Positions 58,106 through 64,000 of a DNA stretch of 64,000 nucleotides are shown here, in pieces (the first letter of the stretch is position 1; each line of letters starts with the position of its first letter). The notes beneath the pieces were generated by a model that saw nothing but the letters and a program-made list of their open reading frames with translations, ran no database searches and was not told the DNA's origin. The DNA is taken from positions 62,001 through 126,000 of the forward strand of contig JAEYPQ010000065.1 in the NCBI GenBank assembly GCA_023410645.1, in the 5' to 3' direction. The stretch comes from Bacillota bacterium. Its GTDB lineage: Bacteria; Bacillota; Clostridia; TANB77; CAG-465. Both the position numbers and the translations under genes were made by a program.

Positions 58106-59710
58106 ATGAAGAACAAAAAAGATTTAATATCTAAGAAGAATAATAAAAGAAAAGAACTATTATTAAAAAAGCAAGAAAAGAATAATAAAAAAGTAAGATT
58201 ATTTAATGAGAATGGTATTACTCAAGAAGTAAAAGAGTTAATTGAAGAAAAGGCTGATGCTTCTACTGTAAGAACTGTTAATAGACTGTCTGAACAAGAA
58301 AATTTAATTCAAGAAGCAATTGAAAATTTAGATAATAATATAATAAATATGTTTGCGACTGAAGAAAATTCTATTAATAAAATAGAATATGATACTAATA
58401 TTAATGTTGAAGAAAAGATAAAGAAAATTAGAAATGTTGCAAAAGAAAGCTTAGAAAAAGAATTAGCTGAAATAAGAAGTAAAAAGGAAAATATTATAAC
58501 AAAAAAAATAAGTAGCTATGAAAGCAAAAAGGGAGAATTCGGTACAGAATATGTTTATAACCGTAAGGAATTACTTAAAGAATTACAAAATATAACTAAT
58601 GAAGCAAAGGGTACTAAACTTACTATTGAAAAACTAAAAGATATAAAAAGAAGAGCAGCAGATAAGAAAAGAGAAATAAATGAACTTGATGAAAACTTTA
58701 AATCTAAAATAGAAAAGGTTGAAAGTCAAAGTAAAAAAGATGTAAAAGCAAAAAGTAAAGAATTTACTGTAATAGAACTAACTAAAGAAAGTAAAATAAA
58801 ATTTGACCAATATAAAAAAGAATATGATGTTGTTTTATCAGAAGTTGAACAAAAGGCAAAGACTCCAAGACAATTAAAATTGGATGCTGAAAGAAAAAAG
58901 AGAGAGCTAATCAAAGAGTTAAATGCATTTGAAGAGTCACTTGAAGATAAATACGATGCAATTATTCGTGAAGAAAATAAAAAACATAAAGATGATAAAA
59001 ATTACAGAAGAAAAATAGTTACATTTAAAAAAGATCTATTAGATAAATTAGATGAACAAAAAATGGATGAAAGATTATTAGATGGAAAAGATTCAAGTTT
59101 TTTATATCTTGATGAAATGAAAGAAGCAAAAATTACTTCTCAAAAGGAAGCATTTAAAAAAGAATGTATTAGAAAAAAACAATTAGAATTTCAAGAATTC
59201 TATAAAGCAAATTATGAAACTAGAATGAATGATATAAATTCTGAAATAAATAAAAATCAAGATATATTAAAATCTTTAGAAAATACGCAAAAAAATGCTT
59301 TAGAAGAATTTAATAACAATGTTGATAAACTAAAAGAAGATATTAGTAAAAGAGCTAAGGCAAACGATGTAAAAGTAAAAAATGTTGATAAATTAAACGA
59401 AAAAGATTTAGAGAAACTTGAGAAAAAAGCAGAGAGTAAAATATCTAAATTTATAAGTGAAAATAAAACATTAAATAAAATAAAAAATAAATTAGCAGAA
59501 AGAAAAACTAAAAAAGAAGAAAAGAAAAAAATAAAATTACAAACAGAGTTAGAAAAAGACTTTGAAAGTTCAAAATTTGGAATAGAAGATGTTATTGCAG
59601 CTACATCTATGAAAGATATACTTGCAAGTCAAGTTAGAGATATCAATCTTATTGAGTATTCTGAGGATAAACAAACAAGCGAAAAAGAATTTGATGCTAT
59701 AAATATTTAA
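58106..59710 (+). CDS. Large Lys/Glu-rich coiled-coil protein
   Basis: 534 aa with no recognised domain, TM segment or signal peptide. Almost the whole length is predicted coiled coil with heavy Lys, Glu, Asp and Asn content (KDLISKKNNKRKELLLKKQE, KLDAERKKRELIKELNAFEE, ENKTLNKIKNKLAERKTKKE). The last ~60 residues, IEDVIAATSMKDILASQVRD, are less charged and may be a separate binding end. It is therefore cytoplasmic, perhaps a filament or scaffold. GGAAAGGTG precedes the ATG. Next to a surface-protein island, but the link is only positional. Confidence 0.7.
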   Translation: MKNKKDLISKKNNKRKELLLKKQEKNNKKVRLFNENGITQEVKELIEEKADASTVRTVNRLSEQENLIQEAIENLDNNIINMFATEENSINKIEYDTNINVEEKIKKIRNVAKESLEKELAEIRSKKENIITKKISSYESKKGEFGTEYVYNRKELLKELQNITNEAKGTKLTIEKLKDIKRRAADKKREINELDENFKSKIEKVESQSKKDVKAKSKEFTVIELTKESKIKFDQYKKEYDVVLSEVEQKAKTPRQLKLDAERKKRELIKELNAFEESLEDKYDAIIREENKKHKDDKNYRRKIVTFKKDLLDKLDEQKMDERLLDGKDSSFLYLDEMKEAKITSQKEAFKKECIRKKQLEFQEFYKANYETRMNDINSEINKNQDILKSLENTQKNALEEFNNNVDKLKEDISKRAKANDVKVKNVDKLNEKDLEKLEKKAESKISKFISENKTLNKIKNKLAERKTKKEEKKKIKLQTELEKDFESSKFGIEDVIAATSMKDILASQVRDINLIEYSEDKQTSEKEFDAINI

Positions 59711-59777
59711 TTAACATTTTATTACGTTAATAATTGTAGAAATATGTAAAATAATGTTGGAAAATGATGGATAAATA

Positions 59778-59806
59778 TTGACTTTGTTTATTTGCTTTGA
59801 TATAAT
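59778..59806 (+). promoter_or_regulatory. Promoter of the repeat-protein pair, with leader hairpin
   Basis: TTGACT at 59778-59783, 17-nt spacer, TATAAT at 59801-59806. The leader folds into a hairpin with outer ATCGTATA/TATACGAT (59822-59829 with 59853-59860) and inner AATGT/ACATT. Confidence 0.75.
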
Positions 59807-59891
59807 GTCATTAAATTTAATATCGTATAGCTTAATGTTAAATTACATTGGTTATACGATTTAGTTTAATTAATATGGTGGGTGATTTATA

Positions 59892-61403
59892 ATGTTAAAA
59901 TCAAAATTCAAAATTTTAATTTCTATTTTAGTTGTAGTTGTTATAATAGGATCTTGTTATGGGATTTATAGAATAGTGGAAAACGGAAAAATAGATAATA
60001 AGCAAAATGGAAGTGAAGAATCTGATAGTCTAAAAAATATAGATAATGGTTCAGAATCAGAAACTGATGATAATATTACTGATGATGAAAGTAATAATAA
60101 TGAAGATAATCAAGTAAATAATAATGATAATACTGTGGTACAAGTTATTGAGAATAATAACAAAAATAATACAAATAACAATATTATTCCAGTAGTTAAT
60201 TACTCAAAACCAGTAGTTAATTTTTCAAAGAATGGAGATTCTGTTTTAAATACTATTCAAAATATAACTTTAAGTATTAATGGAGATTATATTGATAATA
60301 TGATATTTTATGCAGTAGAAAATCAAAATACAAGTTGGCCAAGTTTGATATCATGGAAAAAATATAACGATAATATTAAAATAAGTAATGTTGATGGAAA
60401 ATCTTATATTTGGGCTATAGTATTAGGAAAAGATGGAAAATATTATTATTATTGTTCAAATTCATTTGAAATGAAAAAGTCATGGGACACACCTCAAATT
60501 ACTTTTAGTAAAAATGGTGATGAAGAAGAGAATATATATAATAGTACACAAATAAATATTTCAGGTGATACTGTATCTAATAGTGTGAGATATTACGTTG
60601 ATACTCAAAATACAATTCATCCTGAAAGAACCTTATCTAATTGGACAACATATAATAATAATGTAGAGTTACAAGGAATAAACGGAAATAATTATATATG
60701 GGTAGAAGTATTAGGAAAAGATGGAAATTATTATTATAATTGTTCTAATATGTTTAATATGGCAGCTGAATGGGATATACCACAAGTTACATTCACTAGA
60801 AATGGTGATCTAGTAGAAAATATGTATAATAGTACTGAAATAAATTTAAGTGGAGACTATGTTAGTAGTACTACTAGATATTATTTAGATATTCAAAATA
60901 CAATCCATCCAGATCATTTATCTTCTAATTGGACAAGTTATACTGGAAATATTGAGTTAGAAAATTTAAGTGGAAATATATATGTTTGGGTAGAAGTATT
61001 AGGAAAAGATGGAATTTATCATTATATGCATTCAGATGCATTCAAAATGATAGATAGTTATACATTAGGATATAATGTTTATGTTAGTACACCTAGCTCA
61101 AGTGACTATTCAATTCCAGGCATACCACCTGTTACTGTTACAAAAATAAACTTTAATTTTAAGGTTACAGTAAATGTAAACGATATTAAGAAAGTAGAGT
61201 ATTGCTATTTTCATGAAGAGCCAACTGCGGTTACAAATGATATGTATCAAGAATTTACTGAAGAACAATATTCAAAAATAGGTCAAAATATTGCTTTTGA
61301 AGCTGATAATGTTGAAAGTAGTCAAAATACATTATACTTTTTTGTGAAAATTACAGATAAATATGATCAAATTTATGAGCAAAAGATTGTAAGACCATAC
61401 TAA
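59892..61403 (+). CDS. Membrane-anchored surface protein with three ~93-residue repeats
   Basis: 503 aa, no known family recognised. N-terminal TM near 8-27 (ILISILVVVVIIGSCYGIY), an Asn/Asp/Glu linker to ~110, then three repeats. Each opens with NFSKNGDSVLN / TFSKNGDEEEN / TFTRNGDLVEN, contains YxxxxQNT...P...W, and ends with WVEVLGKDGxYYY. The C-terminal 120 residues are different (TKINFNFKVTVNVNDIKKVEY). This looks like tandem beta-sandwich domains displayed outside. GGTGGGTGA precedes the ATG. 14 bases from the paralogue that follows. Confidence 0.72.
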   Translation: MLKSKFKILISILVVVVIIGSCYGIYRIVENGKIDNKQNGSEESDSLKNIDNGSESETDDNITDDESNNNEDNQVNNNDNTVVQVIENNNKNNTNNNIIPVVNYSKPVVNFSKNGDSVLNTIQNITLSINGDYIDNMIFYAVENQNTSWPSLISWKKYNDNIKISNVDGKSYIWAIVLGKDGKYYYYCSNSFEMKKSWDTPQITFSKNGDEEENIYNSTQINISGDTVSNSVRYYVDTQNTIHPERTLSNWTTYNNNVELQGINGNNYIWVEVLGKDGNYYYNCSNMFNMAAEWDIPQVTFTRNGDLVENMYNSTEINLSGDYVSSTTRYYLDIQNTIHPDHLSSNWTSYTGNIELENLSGNIYVWVEVLGKDGIYHYMHSDAFKMIDSYTLGYNVYVSTPSSSDYSIPGIPPVTVTKINFNFKVTVNVNDIKKVEYCYFHEEPTAVTNDMYQEFTEEQYSKIGQNIAFEADNVESSQNTLYFFVKITDKYDQIYEQKIVRPY

Positions 61404-61417
61404 ATAGGGGGAAAATA

Positions 61418-62467
61418 ATGTTTAAAACAAAAAAATCTATTGCATTATTTATTATTTTGGACATTGTATGCGTAGTAGTTATTTTTAACTTAGTATCAGC
61501 TTTTTCAAAAAAATCTGATGTTAAATTATCATCTGAAAATAATTCAGATGAGGTTTATGATGAAGATAGCTTAAAAGAAATACCAGATGAAGCAAGTGAT
61601 AATTCAGGTGAGACACCTGTATCAAATGACGAACAAAATGCTAATAATAATATTGATAATGTAATTCAAACTGGAAATAATACTCAAAATGGTATAATAG
61701 ATAATAACGCAAACAATCCAAATAATAATGCAAATAATACTCCAAATAATGGAGCAACACCAGATAATGGAACAACACCAAATAACGGACAAACAGAAAC
61801 ACCTAAATATACTGATCCAACTGTTACTTTTTCAAGAAATTACGATATAGTTTTAAAAACAGAAAATATTACTTCAGCTACAGTTTCAAATGATTATATC
61901 TCGTCAACTATTGAGTGTGGTATTTCTAACAGTTCAAGTGTACAGCCTTCAAATTGGAAGAGTTATACAAATGGTTCTACAATTACAATTAATAATTGGA
62001 ATGGTTCTGCATTTGTATGGATAAAAGTTAAAAATATGAATAATGAATATAAATATTTTAAATCTGGTTCATTTAATATGTGTACACAATATCCTGATAT
62101 AATTCTTCCACAAGTTGAAATAACAGATAAAAAATTTAATACAAGATCAGAAAGTGTACCAATTACTTTTGAAACAAAAGAATATGCTATGTATAGTTTT
62201 AAATTTTCAATTACTTTAAGTGAAGTACTTAAAATAAAAAATATTAGTTATTTAATTTCAACAACTCAAGGTGAAAATGAAAATTATACTTCAATTTCTA
62301 GCTTTAAGAATAATACACCAGTTGAACAAGTATTTGGACCAATAACAAAAGAAATATTAATACAAGGAGATATTCCTTCAAAATTATATATTACTTTTAA
62401 AATAACTGATATATATGATAGAGTAAGAACTATAACGAAAGAAGCCACATTCAATGTTCAGTTGTAA
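61418..62467 (+). CDS. Paralogous membrane-anchored surface protein with one repeat
   Basis: 349 aa. TM near 7-29, a long Asn-rich linker (NNANNTPNNGATPDNG), one copy of the repeat seen in the previous gene (VTFSRNYDIVLKTENIT, NWKSYTNGS, FVWIKVKNMNNEYKYFKSGSFNM). The C-terminal domain has the same KFSITLSEVLKIKNISY...YITFKITDIYDR layout as the end of its neighbour. The two arose by duplication and differ in repeat number. They form one operon ended by the hairpin at 62488-62520. Function unknown; surface display is inferred. Confidence 0.72.
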   Translation: MFKTKKSIALFIILDIVCVVVIFNLVSAFSKKSDVKLSSENNSDEVYDEDSLKEIPDEASDNSGETPVSNDEQNANNNIDNVIQTGNNTQNGIIDNNANNPNNNANNTPNNGATPDNGTTPNNGQTETPKYTDPTVTFSRNYDIVLKTENITSATVSNDYISSTIECGISNSSSVQPSNWKSYTNGSTITINNWNGSAFVWIKVKNMNNEYKYFKSGSFNMCTQYPDIILPQVEITDKKFNTRSESVPITFETKEYAMYSFKFSITLSEVLKIKNISYLISTTQGENENYTSISSFKNNTPVEQVFGPITKEILIQGDIPSKLYITFKITDIYDRVRTITKEATFNVQL

Positions 62468-62487
62468 TAAATTTATAGTCTTTTTAT

Positions 62488-62520
62488 AAAAATGTGATAG
62501 TTGCTATCACATTTTTATTT
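62488..62520 (+). terminator. Rho-independent terminator
   Basis: AAAAATGTGATAG / CTATCACATTTTT, 3-nt loop; the T-run runs into the -35 of the next promoter. Confidence 0.85.
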
Positions 62521-62547
62521 GCAATTTAAATATTGTTATGATATAAT
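62519..62547 (+). promoter_or_regulatory. Promoter of the DUF2344 gene
   Basis: TTGCAA at 62519-62524, 17-nt spacer, TATAAT at 62542-62547. Confidence 0.65.
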
Positions 62548-62574
62548 TTCAAAAGTGGAGGAAAAATTGCAAAT

Positions 62575-63252
62575 ATGGAAAAATTGCGTGTAGTATATAG
62601 TAAATCAAAAGAAGCAATATATATATCACATTTAGATACAATAAAAATTTTTGAAGAAGCTTTATCAAGAGCAAATATCAATGTTCATTATACTTCTGGA
62701 TTTAATCCTAGACCAGAACTTGTATTTGCTCATCCTTTATCAGTTGGAATTGAGAGTATAGGTGAAATAGTAGAAGTATCTTTAGAAGAAAAAATACCAA
62801 TTCCTTATTTTATAAAAGAAATAAATAGTGTTTTACCAAGTGGACTTATAGTACTTTCAGCAGAATATATAAGTGCAAATGAAAAAAACATAATGTCTAG
62901 AGTATATGCTGCTACTTACATATTAGAAATTATATATAATGAAAATAAATTTAATAGTAAGACAAAAAAACAAATAGAAGATATTAAGAAATACTATATA
63001 GATAAAATGGATGAATTTCTATCTCAAGATAACATATTAGTTTTAAAAAAATCTAAAGATAGAATGGAAAGAATTGATATTAAACCTCAAATTATTACAT
63101 ATAATTTTCTAATAGATAGAAATTTAGAAATAACCGTTAGTACTGGATCAAAAAATAATCTTAAACCTTCATATATTTTGACAGGGTATAATGAGTATAT
63201 TGATGAAGAATTTGAGTGTAATATTAAGAGGATAAAAATCCTGTATAAGTAG
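62575..63252 (+). CDS. DUF2344 (TIGR03936-type radical-SAM-linked) protein
   Basis: 225 aa matching the DUF2344 family: LRVVYSKSKEAIYISHLDTIKIFEEALSRA, YTSGFNPRPELVFAHPLSVGIES. In most genomes it is fused to or follows a radical-SAM protein (TIGR03960) near ribonuclease G; that partner is not upstream here, where surface-protein genes lie. Role uncertain. GGAGG is 13 nt before the ATG, long for a ribosome site; an in-frame ATT at 62566 would be 4 nt from it. Confidence 0.82.
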   Translation: MEKLRVVYSKSKEAIYISHLDTIKIFEEALSRANINVHYTSGFNPRPELVFAHPLSVGIESIGEIVEVSLEEKIPIPYFIKEINSVLPSGLIVLSAEYISANEKNIMSRVYAATYILEIIYNENKFNSKTKKQIEDIKKYYIDKMDEFLSQDNILVLKKSKDRMERIDIKPQIITYNFLIDRNLEITVSTGSKNNLKPSYILTGYNEYIDEEFECNIKRIKILYK

Positions 63253-63328
63253 ATTTTGTCGAACAAAGTCGAATGTTGACAAATTAAAAAATATTTTAAT
63301 TTTTTTCTAAATTATGGTAAACCAAGTA

Positions 63329-63357
63329 TTGACTTTAAAATTTTATTATGTGATAAT
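63329..63357 (+). promoter_or_regulatory. spoVG promoter
   Basis: TTGACT at 63329-63334, 17-nt spacer, GATAAT at 63352-63357. It looks sigma-A-like rather than the sigma-H type of Bacillus. Confidence 0.6.
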
Positions 63358-63390
63358 ATAGTTACAGTAAAGGAAGGCGGTGTAGAAAAA

Positions 63391-63645
63391 ATGCAAATAA
63401 CTGATGTAAGAGTTAGAAAAGTAAATTCTCAAAACAGAATGAAAGCTATAGCATCTATAACAATTGATGATGTATTCGTTATACATGATATTAAAGTTAT
63501 AGAAAGCGATAAAGGGCTATTTATTGCTATGCCTAGCAGAAAGACTCCTAACGGAGAATTCAAAGATATTGCTCATCCAATAAACACTGATACAAGAGAA
63601 GCATTACAAAAAGCAATTATTGAAAAATATAATGAGGCTGAGTAA
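63391..63645 (+). CDS. spoVG: SpoVG regulator
   Basis: 84 aa, a close match to SpoVG: MQITDVRVRKVNSQNRMKAI, VIHDIKVIESDKGLFIAMPS, RKTPNGEFKDIAHPI. SpoVG binds RNA/DNA and affects sporulation, septation and virulence genes in Firmicutes; it is also present in non-sporulating lineages. GGAAGGCGGTG precedes the ATG. Terminator follows at 63668-63695, then uvrC. Confidence 0.96.
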   Translation: MQITDVRVRKVNSQNRMKAIASITIDDVFVIHDIKVIESDKGLFIAMPSRKTPNGEFKDIAHPINTDTREALQKAIIEKYNEAE

Positions 63646-63667
63646 ATAAAAAATAAAATTGAAAATT

Positions 63668-63695
63668 AAGAGGGTTTTTATACCCTCTTTTAATA
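63668..63695 (+). terminator. Rho-independent terminator after spoVG
   Basis: AAGAGGG / CCCTCTT, 8-nt loop, then TTTAAT. Confidence 0.75.
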
Positions 63696-63722
63696 TATAT
63701 AAAAGTAGGTGAAATAATATAT

Positions 63723-64000
63723 ATGACTGATTACTTAAAAGAAAAAGTATCAAAGATACCATTTGAACCAGGTATTTATATGATGAAAGATGAAAATGGT
63801 ACAATAATTTATGTTGGAAAAGCAATTTCTCTTAGAAAACGTGTAAGACAATATTTCCAAAAAAATAATAAATCACAGAGAATAGAAAAAATGGTATCTT
63901 TAATTAGAGATATTTCATATATAGTTACAAAAAATGAAGTGGAAGCTCTAGTATTAGAATGTAATTATATAAAAGAACATAATCCTAAGTTTAATGTAAT
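63723..64000 (+). CDS. uvrC: Excinuclease ABC subunit C, N-terminal part (3' truncated by window edge)
   Basis: 92 codons seen, open to the window end. UvrC makes both incisions of nucleotide-excision repair. The N-terminal GIY-YIG nuclease is clear: PFEPGIYMMKDENGTIIYVGKAISLRKRVRQYF with GIY at 17-19 and YVG at 30-32, then EALVLECNYIKEHNPKFN. The ATG at 63723 has AGGTGAAAT 11 nt upstream. The rest of the gene is outside the window. Confidence 0.95.
   Translation, partial: MTDYLKEKVSKIPFEPGIYMMKDENGTIIYVGKAISLRKRVRQYFQKNNKSQRIEKMVSLIRDISYIVTKNEVEALVLECNYIKEHNPKFNV

Noticed and set aside
1..64000. tRNA, rRNA, CRISPR, transposase or phage genes
   Set aside because: Read on both strands, I found no cloverleaf-like GC-rich segment, repeat-spacer array, IS ends or phage structural genes.

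Overview
The window is a chromosomal segment of a very AT-rich, low-GC Gram-positive bacterium. Gene content fits an anaerobic Clostridia-like Bacillota: mreBCD with a class B penicillin-binding protein, a YtaF-like sporulation membrane protein, SpoVG, a glmS ribozyme, a dockerin-bearing glucosaminidase, and sigma-A promoters of TTGACA-N17-TATAAT type with strong AGGAGG ribosome-binding sites. An uncultured gut-type lineage is plausible, but that is inference. I see no rRNA, tRNA, CRISPR array, transposase or prophage.

Layout. 1-5 kb: the 3' end of mfd, a membrane-anchored PrsA-type foldase, a SpoU methyltransferase, a candidate small RNA with its own terminator, a small orphan gene, and a DUF4321-radC pair. 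4.8-9.4 kb: the rod-shape operon mreB-mreC-mreD-mrdA. 9.4-11.4 kb: ytaF and an unusual protein with a duplicated unknown domain followed by two RNA-polymerase-alpha-CTD-like helical domains. 11.5-21.5 kb: recJ, nitroreductase, glycerophosphodiesterase, a long Rel protein whose hydrolase site looks degenerate, an MBL-fold hydrolase, ung, recN (with SOS-like boxes) and a secreted alpha/beta hydrolase. 21.5-28.7 kb: queA, dapF, tgt, a cytoplasmic C39-like protein, small genes and glmS under a glmS ribozyme.

29-33 kb carries a secreted glucosaminidase with SH3, Ig-like and dockerin domains, next to a membrane-anchored cadherin-like protein. 33-43.4 kb holds an ABC exporter, a C-terminally short alanyl-tRNA synthetase with an HIT protein, a COG2509 flavoprotein, and a PstS-like protein overlapping a DUF3298-like membrane protein. 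43.5-50.2 kb is a tight run: ftsY-murB-glmR-(debranching-enzyme-like)-ruvC-HD hydrolase. A patatin phospholipase, a CAP/SH3 secreted protein and a DadA-like oxidase follow.

The most interesting part is 54.2-57.8 kb. A TasA/camelysin-like secreted protein, an ER/SipW-type (Ser-His) signal peptidase under a promoter wrapped in a perfect 13-bp inverted repeat, and two convergent membrane-anchored acidic proteins lie together. The TasA-like protein and one acidic protein share the same juxtamembrane motif (LDGT-x-SGY-x4-TVSG) although the rest of their sequences differ. I read this as a probable surface-fibre or matrix module with its own protease and sorting signal. It is followed at 58-62.5 kb by a large Lys/Glu-rich coiled-coil protein behind a 14-codon leader ORF, and two related Asn-rich repeat proteins. 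The window ends with an orphan DUF2344 gene, spoVG and the start of uvrC.
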